64,000 nucleotides of DNA from the NCBI RefSeq assembly GCF_004770905.1, contig NZ_RQHT01000014.1:124001-188000 (forward strand). The letters run 5' to 3'. Shown here one piece after another: positions 40,762-51,818 of this stretch. The stretch is from Leptospira bandrabouensis. GTDB taxonomy: Bacteria; Spirochaetota; Leptospiria; Leptospirales; Leptospiraceae. The position numbers and the translations under genes are program-made. The notes beneath the pieces are model-generated. The model was not told the origin of the DNA. It was given only the letters and a program-made list of their open reading frames with translations, and did no database searches. Numbering within the stretch: the stretch's first letter is position 1; every line of letters starts with the position of its first letter.

Positions 40762-42462
40762 ATGCCTGAACCACTGCAAAAAATCATCGATAATCTCAAA
40801 GAGTTGTTAAACAAACTCGATAAAACCAAAAAAATGATTTTGGGTGGTGTGCTTGCCGTTGTGGTGGTGGCAGTCATCATCTTATTCAATGTCTCGTCTC
40901 AACGCAACCGTGTGGTTCTCTTTAAGGATTTGGATTCCAAAGACTTTTCTGAGGTAACCAAAAAACTAGATGCCCTTGGTTATTCCTATGGATCGAGTGA
41001 TACAAACCTCATTACTGTTGATCCCGAACAAAGACAAGAGATCGTCACAAAACTCGCACAAGAAAATTTAATTCCTGCCGGTGTGACAGGTTGGGAACTT
41101 TTTGACATTGAAAAATTTACAGAGACCCAATTCGACAAAGACATTAAAAAGTACAGAGCTCTAAAAGGTGCGATAGAAAAATCACTCAATACATTAAGAC
41201 CGATCGAAAGATCCGATGTCAACATCGCCATCCCGGAAGGTGATCTTTTTGAATCCAATTCCTATCCTGTGAAAGCCAGTGTCATTTTACACTTTAAACC
41301 TGGTGTAGAAGGAATGAGTAAAAAAGAAATCAAAGGGATTGTGAACTTAGTCGCACGTGCCGTTCCTAAGTTAAAACCAGAAAACGTAAGTGTGGCCGAT
41401 CCCGATGGCAAAATCATTTCTGACTTCGAAGAAGATTTAGAAAAAGAAAGATTAGAACTTCGTATCGTCCAAGAAAAACTTAGAATCGAAGAAGAAGAAC
41501 GAGTCAAACGACTCATCGACATTCGTAACACCTTACGCTGGTATTTGGGTGGAGAGGACCGTGTGGACATCACACGTTTTGAATATTCTTTCAATTGGGA
41601 CCAAGAATCCTTAACAGAAAATGAAGTTTTACCTGTGGTTGCTGAAGAAGATAACCCTGATACACCATATAACGAAAGAAAGTTGGTTGATGGATATTCC
41701 TTAAAAGTTTCATCCAAAGAAACAAAAGAATCGTTTAAGGGTCGTGGGTTCACTCCCGATGGTCCTGCTGGTACAGAACCAAACCTTCCTCCTGGTTATA
41801 AAGATACAGATTATCAAAAAGCAGAATATTCCAAAGATGAAAATATCAATAACTACGAATTCAACAAACGTGTGAAAGATATCAAACGCCAACCTTGGAA
41901 AATTGAAAAAATTGGTTTATCTGTCGTTGTGGATGGTGTTTGGGAAAGAAAAGAACGCGAAGATGGAATGGGTTATGACAGAAAATACATTCCTGTTGCC
42001 GAAGGTGATTTAAAACTCATTCGTAAAAACTTAGAAGCAGCCATTGGATACACAAGATCCCGTGGTGACCAAATCAGTGTCATTACAATTCCAAAAGATA
42101 GAACAGAACAATTCCGAGCTGAAGACGAAGAGTTTCAAAGACAACGTGCCATCCGAAATATGGTGATTGCTTCGCTTGTTATTTTAATTCTCTTAATACT
42201 TGCTATCTTAGTTTACCGTGCGATCAAAAAAGAAATCGCAAGAAGAAGAAGACTCAGAGAAGAAGAACTTGCTGCTCAACAACAAATGATGCGGGAAGCA
42301 GCACTTCGAGTGATGGACGAAGGAGGAGCGGAAGTCGAACTCTCCCTCGACGAAAAACTCAGACGCGAACTTTTAGAAAACGCAATCAACCTGGCAAAAG
42401 AAAAACCAGAAGATGTGGCACAGCTACTACGCACTTGGCTTGCCGAGGAAGAACAAAGTTAG
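40762..42462 (+). CDS. fliF: Flagellar MS-ring protein FliF
   Basis: 566 residues from ATG 40762 ([10 protein letters not shown]), with GAGG upstream; a TTG at 40705 would add 19 unconserved residues. Two membrane helices (about 26-44 and 472-492) bracket the periplasmic ring domains, which include [34 protein letters not shown] and [13 protein letters not shown]. The cytoplasmic tail [35 protein letters not shown] is the FliG-binding site. It builds the inner-membrane MS-ring. Unusually it stands alone, without fliG behind it, and is separated from flgB-flgC-fliE. Confidence 0.96.
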   Translation: MPEPLQKIIDNLKELLNKLDKTKKMILGGVLAVVVVAVIILFNVSSQRNRVVLFKDLDSKDFSEVTKKLDALGYSYGSSDTNLITVDPEQRQEIVTKLAQENLIPAGVTGWELFDIEKFTETQFDKDIKKYRALKGAIEKSLNTLRPIERSDVNIAIPEGDLFESNSYPVKASVILHFKPGVEGMSKKEIKGIVNLVARAVPKLKPENVSVADPDGKIISDFEEDLEKERLELRIVQEKLRIEEEERVKRLIDIRNTLRWYLGGEDRVDITRFEYSFNWDQESLTENEVLPVVAEEDNPDTPYNERKLVDGYSLKVSSKETKESFKGRGFTPDGPAGTEPNLPPGYKDTDYQKAEYSKDENINNYEFNKRVKDIKRQPWKIEKIGLSVVVDGVWERKEREDGMGYDRKYIPVAEGDLKLIRKNLEAAIGYTRSRGDQISVITIPKDRTEQFRAEDEEFQRQRAIRNMVIASLVILILLILAILVYRAIKKEIARRRRLREEELAAQQQMMREAALRVMDEGGAEVELSLDEKLRRELLENAINLAKEKPEDVAQLLRTWLAEEEQS

Positions 42463-45029
42463 GAACTTTCAGTTTCTTTTTTCCAACGAATATTGGCGCC
42501 ATTAGTGATCCGGGAATATACTTCCCGGAAATACTGGTTAGGTGCTTTTCCATCGGGATCTTGCGAATAACGAGGTCTTAGGCGGTGGACAAAATACATA
42601 TCCAAATCACCTTTGTTTTTTCCGTGGATTTTCCCTCTGTATTCCGTAACAAAAAAATATTTTACTAATTCATAAGTTTCTTTGGAAACATTAATTTTTC
42701 CAGTTTCCCCGCCAGACTCCATCCTTGAGGCAGTATTGACTGTATCTCCCCAAATATCATAAGCAAACTTAAACCTTCCCACAACGCCTGCCACTACAGG
42801 CCCTGTATGAATACCTAGTCTTAATTCCCAAAAAGGCAAACCTAAAGTAGATTTAATTTCCTTTAGTTGGTTCATAAAACTTTGGATCTCTAAGGCCGCC
42901 AAACAAGCGTCAATGGCGCTAGTTCTAGTTTCGACCGGAACTCCACCGGCACACATATAACTATCACCGATGGTTTTTAGTTTTTCCAAATTGTTACGAA
43001 GAATGATTTCATCAAACTGAGTGAAACAAGCATCTAATTCTTCAATTAAACTTTGTTCATCCATCCCTTCAGCTACTCGTGTAAATCCTTTGAAGTCTGT
43101 GAATAAAACCGTAACATTTTCAATCCGAGAGGGTGTGACACTTCCCTTTTGTTTTAATTCCTGTGCGACTTTATAAGGCAAAATATTGAGTAATAACTTT
43201 TCAGACTCTTCCCTTGCTTCTTCTGCTTTGTCCTGAGCAATGAGGGCTTTTTCTCTTTCTTCATCAGCTTTTTGTTTTTCTAAATCTAACAAAAAGTAAC
43301 TGATATCTAGCTCCTCTGCTAAAGGACGAGACATGATGTAAACAACAAGGTAGTTAAACAATACAAGCGGAAGCACAATCATAGTTAAATGAAAGGCAGA
43401 TTCCCCTACTCCATACTGTTCGCGAATCAATGGGAAATATAGGATTGCAGCAATTCCCATAGTAATGAGGCCTAAGTTAGCAAGCCTTTGGCTGAGTTGG
43501 ATGGTCCTACCTTCCAAAGACAAAGCGCCATGTCGTAACACCGCATAACCAAGTAAAAACGCTGGTATAAATTGGAAATCTGCCAAAGGATAAATAGGAA
43601 AACCATGACTAGGAAAAAGGGCGGCCAATAATAAAATAGCAGACAAAAAAAACGAACCTATGATCCATTTGGATGCAAAGTTAATATAACCTTTGTTGCG
43701 AATGAATGTAAAAAGCACTAAAAGAATCGCAATGGCACCGTTAGCACCAACAAGCAATTCCGCTGGGCCACCATGATGCACTCTTGACCAAGGGTAATCA
43801 AAATAACCAACAAAAAGGTAAGGAGAAGGAGCAAGGATCGCTGCAGTGACACAGAGTAAGTCGATACCCTGGATCCAAAATGGTGACTTTTGTCCGATGG
43901 CTTCAAATACCAAACGCACCATAATACTCGGCGCAAAAGCAAAGGCCACAAAGGTCATCTGCGAAATACGAAGTTGTACTACATAAGAAATGTTTAACTT
44001 TAAAGGAACGGATTGGATGACATAAAATCCGGTTAGAATGAGAGCAAAAGCACATAGTTGGTTGATTCTTGCTGAAGGATTGGCACCCGCAACTATGATG
44101 GAAAGAAATACAGCACCAAACACGGATACTACGGGTGGGATCCCCCAAGGATACCATTTTGCAGATTCATAAGCATCTGGGGAAAGCCCGAAGGAAACAC
44201 CAAAAGAAATAAAAATCAATACAAAAGATAAAAGTGCAAATAAGAAATAAAACATTCCATTTTTTTGGAACAAAAGTTCATTTACATCAAAAAAGTCTGA
44301 ACGAAAGACTCCATACGCCACAAGTAACATTGGGATGAATAAAAAAAATCCACCTGGATACACTTTGAACCCAAGGATACTTGGAGCATTTAAAGTTGTG
44401 AGTAAAAAAAGTAAATTGACTCCGTGAAAAAGCGTTAGGTGATAATGTTTACGAATGTATTGATAATGTTTTATAAAAGACGGTAAAATTAATATAAAAT
44501 ACCCAAGAGGTGCTAAAATCCCCCAAGGCCTAACAAATGAACTTCCCCTCGGATACTTACCGAATGGGAATTCAAAAACGGTAGTTTCAAATCCTTTCCC
44601 AATCAAAACTCCAAAATACAATACGAAACTAGCCAACCAACAAAGATAGGAATAATATAACAACAGTTTGCTTTGTTTTCCAGTCATATGATAGGCCAAA
44701 TAAAAAGCTGTTGGGGCCAAAGGAGCGACTAGAAAGTACAACAAATCATTCCAAAAAACCAAGGTATTTACATCTTGAATCCATGCCCTTGTTGTGAGAA
44801 CAAGTCCCACCGATCCAAAACTAATAAAAGAAATGGTTAAGTTTAAATGGAAAATTTTATTATCAACATCTGATTTACGAAACTTTTGAAAGGCAAAATA
44901 ACTTAAAAAAACTCCTACAAAAAAAGTAAGAATCCCCGGAGCTCCATAAGGAATCTGATACCAAAAATATTCCCAATCCGAAATAATTCCTTCTGGTTTT
45001 ATAAAATAAATAAGTGGGTATGATTCCAT
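42459..45029 (-). CDS. Membrane adenylate/guanylate cyclase
   Basis: 856 residues. The first 590 residues hold about 15-17 hydrophobic segments in two blocks. A coiled-coil-like linker ([29 protein letters not shown]) leads to a class III cyclase domain (about 640-830) with [17 protein letters not shown] (metal Asp), [14 protein letters not shown] and [18 protein letters not shown], where the Asp-x-x-Asn/Arg residues of the active site are kept. It would make cAMP in the cytoplasm in response to a membrane signal. The KTIGDSYM motif fits adenylate rather than guanylate cyclase. It overlaps the fliF stop by four bases, convergently. Confidence 0.9.
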   Translation of the reverse strand: MESYPLIYFIKPEGIISDWEYFWYQIPYGAPGILTFFVGVFLSYFAFQKFRKSDVDNKIFHLNLTISFISFGSVGLVLTTRAWIQDVNTLVFWNDLLYFLVAPLAPTAFYLAYHMTGKQSKLLLYYSYLCWLASFVLYFGVLIGKGFETTVFEFPFGKYPRGSSFVRPWGILAPLGYFILILPSFIKHYQYIRKHYHLTLFHGVNLLFLLTTLNAPSILGFKVYPGGFFLFIPMLLVAYGVFRSDFFDVNELLFQKNGMFYFLFALLSFVLIFISFGVSFGLSPDAYESAKWYPWGIPPVVSVFGAVFLSIIVAGANPSARINQLCAFALILTGFYVIQSVPLKLNISYVVQLRISQMTFVAFAFAPSIMVRLVFEAIGQKSPFWIQGIDLLCVTAAILAPSPYLFVGYFDYPWSRVHHGGPAELLVGANGAIAILLVLFTFIRNKGYINFASKWIIGSFFLSAILLLAALFPSHGFPIYPLADFQFIPAFLLGYAVLRHGALSLEGRTIQLSQRLANLGLITMGIAAILYFPLIREQYGVGESAFHLTMIVLPLVLFNYLVVYIMSRPLAEELDISYFLLDLEKQKADEEREKALIAQDKAEEAREESEKLLLNILPYKVAQELKQKGSVTPSRIENVTVLFTDFKGFTRVAEGMDEQSLIEELDACFTQFDEIILRNNLEKLKTIGDSYMCAGGVPVETRTSAIDACLAALEIQSFMNQLKEIKSTLGLPFWELRLGIHTGPVVAGVVGRFKFAYDIWGDTVNTASRMESGGETGKINVSKETYELVKYFFVTEYRGKIHGKNKGDLDMYFVHRLRPRYSQDPDGKAPNQYFREVYSRITNGANIRWKKETESS

Positions 45030-45106
45030 CCCTTTAAAGATCGGCTTTCGAGAAAAGAGAAAGTAGCAAATTCTTCTATTTGACTCACTTCCTCTTTTGT
45101 TGTTCT

Positions 45107-46003
45107 ATGTCGGATATGGTTGATCTAAACTTTCCAAAAAAGAACGCTACTGAATGGTTAGCTGCTGGTAAATTTTTCGAATATAAAAAATTTCAAATTT
45201 TCTTTATCCAAGAAGGAAGAGGACAAAACTTAATTCTTCTTCATGGATTCCCGACTTCTTCCTGGGACTATTCCAAAATCTTTAACGGACTTTCACGTTA
45301 TTTTAATACGATCGCTATTGATTTTCTAGGTTTCGGATATTCCTCTAAACCCAAAAAACATAAATACACACTCATCGAACAAACGGATATTATAGAGAAC
45401 TTTATTGAAAAAAATGCATTAAAAAGGGTAAAGTTTGTTTTTCATGATTATGCAGTCAGCGTTGGCCAAGAAATTTTGGCAAGGCACTTGGAAAGAAGTG
45501 ATCGTAAGTATGAAATAGATGGAGCTGTATTTTTAAATGGAGGACTTTTCCCTCATCTGCATAGACCAACTTTCAAACAAAAACTTCTCGCCACACCGAT
45601 CTTAGGTGCTTTTCTATCGCGATTTTATAATGAAAAAAAATTTGGGGTGGCTTTTGCCCAAGTGTTTGGTAAAAATACAAAACCAAGTGACAAAGAAATT
45701 TCTGTTCTTTGGAAACTCATTACGTATCCAAACAACGTTTTGATCCCACACAAACTTCTAAAATATATTAAGGAAAGAAGGATTCACGGGGAACGTTGGA
45801 AAAATGCCCTCCTCCAAACAGAAGTTCCATTACTTTTTATCAATGGAGGAGAGGACCCAGTGAGTGGAAGCCATCTAGCCGATGAAATAGAAAAACTTCC
45901 TATTAAAAACAAAAAGCTAATTCGCTGGGAATCCATTGGACATTACCCACAATGGGAAAATTCTGAAGATTGTTTTAAAGAAATTTATGAATTTTTAAAG
46001 TAA
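45107..46003 (+). CDS. Alpha/beta hydrolase
   Basis: About 298 residues from ATG 45107 (MSDMVD); an in-frame TTG at 45080 and ATG 45116 are alternatives, none with a clear ribosome binding site. LHGFPTSSWDYSKIF is the oxyanion strand, FVFHDYAVSVGQ is the nucleophile elbow (Asp in the Ser position, as in haloalkane dehalogenases and epoxide hydrolases), then INGGEDPVSG and SIGHYPQWE with the catalytic His. An Asp nucleophile suggests an epoxide hydrolase or dehalogenase-type reaction. No operon partner. Confidence 0.82.
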   Translation: MSDMVDLNFPKKNATEWLAAGKFFEYKKFQIFFIQEGRGQNLILLHGFPTSSWDYSKIFNGLSRYFNTIAIDFLGFGYSSKPKKHKYTLIEQTDIIENFIEKNALKRVKFVFHDYAVSVGQEILARHLERSDRKYEIDGAVFLNGGLFPHLHRPTFKQKLLATPILGAFLSRFYNEKKFGVAFAQVFGKNTKPSDKEISVLWKLITYPNNVLIPHKLLKYIKERRIHGERWKNALLQTEVPLLFINGGEDPVSGSHLADEIEKLPIKNKKLIRWESIGHYPQWENSEDCFKEIYEFLK

Positions 46004-46103
46004 GGATTTTAGTCCTTTAATATTTGAATTTGGTTTTAATGAGAATGTAATGAAACATGCCAATATAGCATCGAATTCATTTGTTATCAAAAGAAATTAA
46101 AAA

Positions 46104-47153
46104 TCAAGACCTATCGGAAGGGACTGTACCAGGACCTTCCATCCCGGTTCCATCATCGGTGGGATCCGAATCTGGATTTTGTTGTTCTTTTACTTTATAA
46201 CGAATTTCAATTTTTTCAGGACTGATTTGTAAAATTTCAATCCCTTTTAAATCTTTATTTTTAATGATTCGAACTTTAGCAACTTGCGGCTGTAATTCGG
46301 GGATAATTTTATTTTTAATAGGATCAAAAATATAATTACAAGGCACCTGTGCTGTAATTCCAGTTAGGATTTGTGCGGAACGAATAGGTTTTAAAGAAAA
46401 ATAACGAATTGCAACTTGTTCTTCTGAAAGTTCTGCATCCAACCGAACATCTTGTCCAGAACAAACAATAGGAATTCCTGCTGCCGTCTGTTCTCCCGTT
46501 TTATAAGAAAGCGGAATGATATTAACATTCACGGTGACATCACGTGATCCAAGGACAGTGATTCCTTTTGGAAGGTCTGGGATCCTTACTGTTTTTGCAA
46601 ATGGTTCCTTTTTATCCAATAGAGAAATTTCTGGCAATAGAACCTTAGTGATTTTTTCTAAATCTTGTGGTTTTCCACTGAGTGTAATTTTTTGAGGACT
46701 CACAATTTGTGTCAACTTTTCAAAGTTAGCCGGTGGAGCTCCTTCGAAAACCACTTCCAATGGAACCACTTTTAACCCACGGGATTCAATTTCCACAGGT
46801 ACCGTTTTTTTCAGTTTGGTGACTTTTACACCGCTGGGAACACCAACAATTTTTTTGATGGGAACTTCTGTAACACCGAGTTGGACATCCTCTGGATCAA
46901 TGACAGCTTTCATAAATTGTGAATAATAATTTACAACATCTTTCAATCCTTCCACACGTACTGGAATGGTTTTTTCAGGATTTTTGGAATAGTTCAAATT
47001 GCCAGATAACTTTGGATAGTCGACAGGGACATTGATTGTTTTAATTAATACTTTTGAATTTTGAAGATTTACATAAAAAATACTGGCTATGATTAACGAA
47101 ACAAGTTTTGCCTTCCAGTTTCTTACCAATTTTCCATATACTTTGGAGATCAT
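46104..47153 (-). CDS. cdaR: CdaR-like YbbR-domain protein
   Basis: 349 residues. One N-terminal membrane helix (KLVSLIIASIFYVNLQNS) is followed by three or four YbbR repeats in the periplasm (for example INVPVDYPKLSGNL, LEVVFEGAPPANF and IPIVCSGQDV). It ends in a Pro/Asp-rich tail. YbbR proteins regulate the diadenylate cyclase CdaA, and here the cdaA stop overlaps this start by four bases. It likely tunes c-di-AMP production from the periplasmic side. Confidence 0.88.
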   Translation of the reverse strand: MISKVYGKLVRNWKAKLVSLIIASIFYVNLQNSKVLIKTINVPVDYPKLSGNLNYSKNPEKTIPVRVEGLKDVVNYYSQFMKAVIDPEDVQLGVTEVPIKKIVGVPSGVKVTKLKKTVPVEIESRGLKVVPLEVVFEGAPPANFEKLTQIVSPQKITLSGKPQDLEKITKVLLPEISLLDKKEPFAKTVRIPDLPKGITVLGSRDVTVNVNIIPLSYKTGEQTAAGIPIVCSGQDVRLDAELSEEQVAIRYFSLKPIRSAQILTGITAQVPCNYIFDPIKNKIIPELQPQVAKVRIIKNKDLKGIEILQISPEKIEIRYKVKEQQNPDSDPTDDGTGMEGPGTVPSDRS

Positions 47154-47980
47154 ATACTCACTCCAGTATCTTTTTCTTTTGATTTACGAAGAGAATCATC
47201 CTTTGTCCTTCTAGTTCCAGTCATCAAACTACTGACTAAAGCCTTGAGTTCGAGTGGTTTAACAGGATGTAACATTTCTCCTTCGTAACAGATAGTAATA
47301 TCACCTGTTTCTTCTGAGGTAACGATAATGATTGCATCGGTTTCTTCTGAAAGTCCCAAGGCGGAGCGATGCCTTGCTCCTAATGTGGAAATTTCCACAG
47401 AGCTACTCATAGGCAAATAGGAGGCCGCACAAACAATTCTATTTTGTTCAATGATAACTGCACCATCATGCAAGGGAGAATTCTTAAAGAAAATAGTTTG
47501 TAAAACTTCAGAGGTGACTTGTGCATCCAAAGGCACTGCGTTTTCAGATATATCTTTTAAACTAATGTCTTTGACGAGAACGATGATAGATCCTGTTTTT
47601 TCCTGAGCCATGATCCTCACTGCTTCCACAATCGGATCTAAATCAAAGGTTGGTTTGAGAAAAAACAATCGAAGGAGTCTTATCCTTGCCAAATCACCGG
47701 TTAGTCTTCGCAGTTCTGGTTGCAAGAGTACAATGATAGCAAACACAAGGGCTGGTCTGATATTGGTAAGAATCCATTCCAAAAGTTCGAATCCTAAATA
47801 TTCAGCAAGACTTCCAGAAATCCAAATGATTCCTACACCGAGTAACAGTTGGATTCCACGAGTTCTTCGGAGTGTTGTGTAGGTTTTATAAATTAAAAAT
47901 GCGACGATTAATACATCTAACGAAATGGAGATATAATTTTTACTCCACGGAATGATGTATAATCCTCGGAAAAAATCCAA
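47150..47980 (-). CDS. cdaA: Diadenylate cyclase CdaA (DAC domain)
   Basis: 276 residues. Three N-terminal membrane helices (about 15-85) precede the DAC domain with NSPLHDGAVIIEQNRIVCAASYLP (DGA motif) and STLGARHRSALGLSE (RHR motif), the two signatures of c-di-AMP synthesis. It makes c-di-AMP from two ATP at the membrane and would affect cell-wall and osmotic control. The gene is followed by cdaR and preceded by dapB with one base between them, a context linking the second messenger to diaminopimelate and lysine synthesis. Confidence 0.95.
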   Translation of the reverse strand: MDFFRGLYIIPWSKNYISISLDVLIVAFLIYKTYTTLRRTRGIQLLLGVGIIWISGSLAEYLGFELLEWILTNIRPALVFAIIVLLQPELRRLTGDLARIRLLRLFFLKPTFDLDPIVEAVRIMAQEKTGSIIVLVKDISLKDISENAVPLDAQVTSEVLQTIFFKNSPLHDGAVIIEQNRIVCAASYLPMSSSVEISTLGARHRSALGLSEETDAIIIVTSEETGDITICYEGEMLHPVKPLELKALVSSLMTGTRRTKDDSLRKSKEKDTGVSI

Positions 47981-47981
47981 T

Positions 47982-48785
47982 TTAGATTCCTAACACATCA
48001 AACATATTATAAAGACCTTTGGATTTGCCGTGTAAAAATTCGGCGGCCTTTACAGCACCCGTAGCAAAGGTTTTACGATCTTGGGCTTTATGAGTAATTT
48101 CTATTCGTTCTTCAGAACTTAAAAAATAGACAGTATGTTCCCCTACCACTTCACCAGCTCGCATCGTATGCATGGCAATTTCTTTTTGGTCTCTTTCGGA
48201 ATACATTCCATGACGACCATAAATGACATTTTCTTCCGAACGTTTTGTAGCATTTAAAAGCACCTCTTTTAAATACATGGCAGTTCCTGAAGGAGCATCC
48301 TTTTTATGTCTATGGTGAATATCGAGAACTTCTACATCAAAATCTTCATCTAACACTTTTGCTGCGATCTCCGTTAATTTAAACAAAAGATTCACACCTA
48401 CTGACATGTTAGGTGAAAATACAATAGGAATCGAAGTTGATGCTGATTGAATGAGTGCCTTATCTGCATCAGTTAATCCAGTGGTTCCGATCACTAGGGG
48501 TTTTTTACTAGTTAAGGCCGTATTCAAAATAGATTCGAAACCTGTATGAGTACTAAAATCGATCAGGACATCCGATGTCTCACATGCTTTTTGTAAGTCT
48601 GTAGAAAGTAAAATTCCTGTTTCTTTGATTCCTGAATGGATTCCCGAATCAAAACCTGCATACACAGCACCTTCTCTAACAACGGCAGCACTTAACTCTG
48701 ATTTTTTGGAAAGAGAAAGGACTTGGATGATGGCCTTTCCCATCCTTCCTCCAGCGCCGATGACACCTACTTTGATTTTAGACAA
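47982..48785 (-). CDS. dapB: 4-hydroxy-tetrahydrodipicolinate reductase DapB
   Basis: 267 residues. NAD(P)-binding [18 protein letters not shown] at the N-terminus, [13 protein letters not shown], and the catalytic His/Lys segment [18 protein letters not shown]. It reduces the DapA product toward diaminopimelate in the cytoplasm. The start overlaps the dapA stop by eight bases. All motifs are intact. Confidence 0.97.
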   Translation of the reverse strand: MSKIKVGVIGAGGRMGKAIIQVLSLSKKSELSAAVVREGAVYAGFDSGIHSGIKETGILLSTDLQKACETSDVLIDFSTHTGFESILNTALTSKKPLVIGTTGLTDADKALIQSASTSIPIVFSPNMSVGVNLLFKLTEIAAKVLDEDFDVEVLDIHHRHKKDAPSGTAMYLKEVLLNATKRSEENVIYGRHGMYSERDQKEIAMHTMRAGEVVGEHTVYFLSSEERIEITHKAQDRKTFATGAVKAAEFLHGKSKGLYNMFDVLGI

Positions 48786-49662
48786 TGCCTTCCTCTTTTA
48801 ATTGGAATACAATTTTTTTAAAGGCATCAGCCGCCGATCCTTCAGATAAAGAAGTCATAGGAAGACGAAGTTCATTTTCACAATACCCAAACCAACTCAT
48901 AGCTGCTTTGATAGGAATAGGATTGGTTTCAATAAATGCATTGATGAATACCGGTAGAAGTTTGTAATAAATCTTTTTGGAAGCTTCTAAGTCTCCACGT
49001 AAATATAAGGAAACCATATCTACACATGCACGAGGAAATAGATTAGAAACAACAGAAACAACTCCCTTTCCACCGATCGATAACACCGGCAAGGTTAGGT
49101 TATCGTCACCTGACAACAATTCGAAGTCAGGTGGTGTGGCAGCAATCACCTTTGCCATTTGTCCTAAATCACCTGTTGCCTCTTTGATGGCTGCAATTTT
49201 TGGATGGGCTGCAAGCCTTGCTACCGTTTCCGGGAGTAAATTGACATTGGTTCTTCCAGGAATGTTATACAACATCACCGGTTTAGAAGATACATTGGCT
49301 ATCTCTGTAAAATGACGATACATTCCCTCTTGTGTGGGTTTGTTGTAGTATGGATTGACAGTAAGAATTCCGTCCACTCCATCAGCACAAGCCGACTCAG
49401 TGAGCTCAATGGCCTCTTTGGTAGAGTTAGAACCAGTGCCTGCAATGACTTGGATTTTTCCAGCCACAACTTTGACAGTCTTTTGGATGAGCTCCTTGTG
49501 TTCTTCGTAAGAAAGGGTGGGAGATTCCCCTGTTGTCCCACAAGGAACCACACCCGCCACGCCGGAGCGGATCTGGTTTTCTAGGATTTTAAAATAACTA
49601 TCATAATCGATTTTCCCCTGGCGGAAGGGGGTGATGACCGCGGTATAAACGCCCTGAAACAT
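48778..49662 (-). CDS. dapA: 4-hydroxy-tetrahydrodipicolinate synthase DapA
   Basis: 294 residues. [14 protein letters not shown] is the phosphate-binding loop, [14 protein letters not shown] contains the conserved Tyr, [10 protein letters not shown] the second Tyr region, and [10 protein letters not shown] carries the Schiff-base Lys. It condenses pyruvate with aspartate semialdehyde. It is the first gene of the dapA-dapB-cdaA-cdaR unit and is divergent, 77 bases away, from the WecA-like gene. Confidence 0.97.
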   Translation of the reverse strand: MFQGVYTAVITPFRQGKIDYDSYFKILENQIRSGVAGVVPCGTTGESPTLSYEEHKELIQKTVKVVAGKIQVIAGTGSNSTKEAIELTESACADGVDGILTVNPYYNKPTQEGMYRHFTEIANVSSKPVMLYNIPGRTNVNLLPETVARLAAHPKIAAIKEATGDLGQMAKVIAATPPDFELLSGDDNLTLPVLSIGGKGVVSVVSNLFPRACVDMVSLYLRGDLEASKKIYYKLLPVFINAFIETNPIPIKAAMSWFGYCENELRLPMTSLSEGSAADAFKKIVFQLKEEGIV

Positions 49663-49739
49663 AAATTAAACATCGAGGAGGGACGGAATTTTGCAATAAA
49701 AAACTGCCAAAAGACCCCATACCGATAAACTTTGCGAAA

Positions 49740-50807
49740 ATGGTCCCTTTTTTACCGCTTACGATCAGCATTCTTGCGATTCTTAGCCTGATTTTGCATT
49801 CATTTTATGTATATTCCCGATTTGGGGTCAAAGATGTGCCAAATGAACGGAGTTTGCACAACGTAATCACAAAAAAATCTGGAGGAATGTTTTTTATCCC
49901 TCTGTTTCTTCTCTCTGTCCTTTTTCTCCTTTTTTACCCCCAAATGGGAGAAAGATTTCCATTACCCGAAGATTGGGTCCAGAAAAAAGACATTTATCTT
50001 TTGTTAGCTGGAGTTTTTGTTTTTTCTATCATTGGCTTCATTGATGATTTGTATCACCTTAGCCCTAAACTTCGATTGTTTTTAGAACTCACAACTGTGG
50101 CTGTGTTTTTAATTTGGATTAGTCCCGTGGTTTCCTATTTTGGAACCGTTTTTCTCCCCAATTCAATCCAAGTTGTTGTTCTCACCATCTTCCTTGTTTT
50201 TGCAGTAAACCTCGTAAACTTTATGGATGGTATGGATTGGTATTTAGTCGCTACCCTATTCATTTCGTATTTTTCTTTAGTCCTGACGGCTCCCGATTTT
50301 TACTCTATTGGAAATAGTGGATACAGTTTGTATGGAATCTTGTTTCTTTCTATGTTCGGATTTATATTTTATAATTTTCCAAGAGCTAAACTTTTTATGG
50401 GAGATAGTGGGTCTTTAGCATTAGGTTTTTTTGTGATGGCATTACCGTTGTTTGTTGGGAAGTGGGGAACAGAAAAATCGGAAATTTGGGATATCACCTA
50501 TTACTTTTATCTGTTTCCTTACTTTTGGTTGGATGGGGTTTTTACCTTAACCAAACGATTCTTCCAAAAAAAACATCTATTTACCGCTCATAGAGAACAC
50601 CTATTCCAAAGGATCACAGAAACCAAACTCGGAAAAGTTGGATCACTTTGTATTTTTTCCCTCTTAAATCTTCTCATTGTTTGTATCCATTTTATCTTAA
50701 AAACTAAAGGCATTTCCAATCAGTTTCTATTTTTTATCTTATCTCTTTTTGCAACAATCAGTTATGGAATCCTTTGGCTTTTTGTGCCTAGAAAAAACCT
50801 TGCATAA
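49740..50807 (+). CDS. MraY/WecA-family polyprenyl-phosphate sugar-1-phosphate transferase
   Basis: 355 residues, about ten membrane helices. Active-site loops: GFIDDLYHLSPKLRL (Asp-Asp), VNFMDGMDW (Asn and Asp for Mg2+), FMGDSGSLALGF and HREHLFQRI in the last loop, as in WecA/TagO. It transfers a sugar phosphate (GlcNAc-1-P or similar) from a UDP-sugar to undecaprenyl phosphate, starting O-antigen or another envelope glycan. A DUF368 gene follows 27 bases later on the same strand. Confidence 0.92.
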   Translation: MVPFLPLTISILAILSLILHSFYVYSRFGVKDVPNERSLHNVITKKSGGMFFIPLFLLSVLFLLFYPQMGERFPLPEDWVQKKDIYLLLAGVFVFSIIGFIDDLYHLSPKLRLFLELTTVAVFLIWISPVVSYFGTVFLPNSIQVVVLTIFLVFAVNLVNFMDGMDWYLVATLFISYFSLVLTAPDFYSIGNSGYSLYGILFLSMFGFIFYNFPRAKLFMGDSGSLALGFFVMALPLFVGKWGTEKSEIWDITYYFYLFPYFWLDGVFTLTKRFFQKKHLFTAHREHLFQRITETKLGKVGSLCIFSLLNLLIVCIHFILKTKGISNQFLFFILSLFATISYGILWLFVPRKNLA

Positions 50808-50834
50808 AGTCTTCGGACTCCCATCCTTTCCTTT

Positions 50835-51818
50835 ATGCCTCTATCGAAAAAAGAAATTCTATTCTGCCTTCTCAATGGTTTTCTCATCGGGATCGCCAAC
50901 CTCATTCCCGGTGTTTCCGGAGGGACTTTTGCACTCATCCTTGGACTTTATGACAGATTAATCACTGCCATCACTTCCCTTAACTTAGATACCATCAAAG
51001 TTTCGTTAGCACTTGTATTTGGATTTTGGAAAGAAGATGTAAGAGAACGTTTTGCTTTAGAAATGAAACGTATCGATTTTTGGTTCCTTGTATTCTTAGG
51101 AATTGGACTTTTATTATCTGTGATTTCTGGTGCCAAACTCATCCAGTTTTTACTCCAAAACCACCCACAAGCTACACTTGCCCTTTTCATCGGACTTATT
51201 TTTCCTTCCCTAGTTGTTCCTTACAAACTGATCGAAAAACATAGTTTCTTTGTATGGTTATTTTTAATTCCAGGAATCCTACTTACCATAGTCCCTAGTT
51301 TCTTTATGGGTGATACAACTGGTTCCGAAAATCCTTTGATTGCATTTCTCACAGGAGCCATTGCCATCTCCGCAATGATTTTACCTGGGATTTCTGGATC
51401 TTACATCATGCTTGTGTTAGGTGAATACCAAATAGTGATAGGGAAACTTTCTACCATCCTCGAACCAAGTTCGATTATTTTTCTAGGAGCCTTTGGGATT
51501 GGATGTTTGCTCGGACTTCTTATTTTTACCCATTTTGTAAAATGGTTATTTGTAAAATATAAATCCCATACTATGACTTTCCTCCTTGGACTCATCCTTG
51601 GATCGTTTTTTATCCTTTGGCCTTTTAAGGATTATGCACATGGTCAGGCTATCGTGGGAAGATCGGGAGAAGTCAAACGAGACATCCAAATTGCTACAGC
51701 AAAGAACGTTCTACCGAATGATTTTGCGGAAACACAAATCCCTCTCGCTGCCTTAGTTTTTGGTCTAATACTTGGGTTTGGTCTCAACCGATTGGAATCT
51801 TTACAAGAGAAGAAGTAG
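50835..51818 (+). CDS. DUF368-family polyprenyl-phosphate transporter (PopT-like)
   Basis: 327 residues, eight to nine membrane helices. It has the two related half-repeats of the family: IPGVSGGTFALILGLYDRLI near the N-terminus and LPGISGSYIMLVLGEYQIVI in the second half. DUF368 proteins recycle undecaprenyl phosphate across the inner membrane. Its position right after a polyprenyl-phosphate-using transferase is consistent with that role: one gene loads the carrier, the other returns it. The last 35 bases overlap the convergent ammonia-lyase gene. Confidence 0.88.
   Translation: MPLSKKEILFCLLNGFLIGIANLIPGVSGGTFALILGLYDRLITAITSLNLDTIKVSLALVFGFWKEDVRERFALEMKRIDFWFLVFLGIGLLLSVISGAKLIQFLLQNHPQATLALFIGLIFPSLVVPYKLIEKHSFFVWLFLIPGILLTIVPSFFMGDTTGSENPLIAFLTGAIAISAMILPGISGSYIMLVLGEYQIVIGKLSTILEPSSIIFLGAFGIGCLLGLLIFTHFVKWLFVKYKSHTMTFLLGLILGSFFILWPFKDYAHGQAIVGRSGEVKRDIQIATAKNVLPNDFAETQIPLAALVFGLILGFGLNRLESLQEKK

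Noticed and set aside
41262..41753. 163-codon frame antisense to fliF
   Set aside because: Ser-rich reverse reading of the charged FliF region; no start signals or domain.
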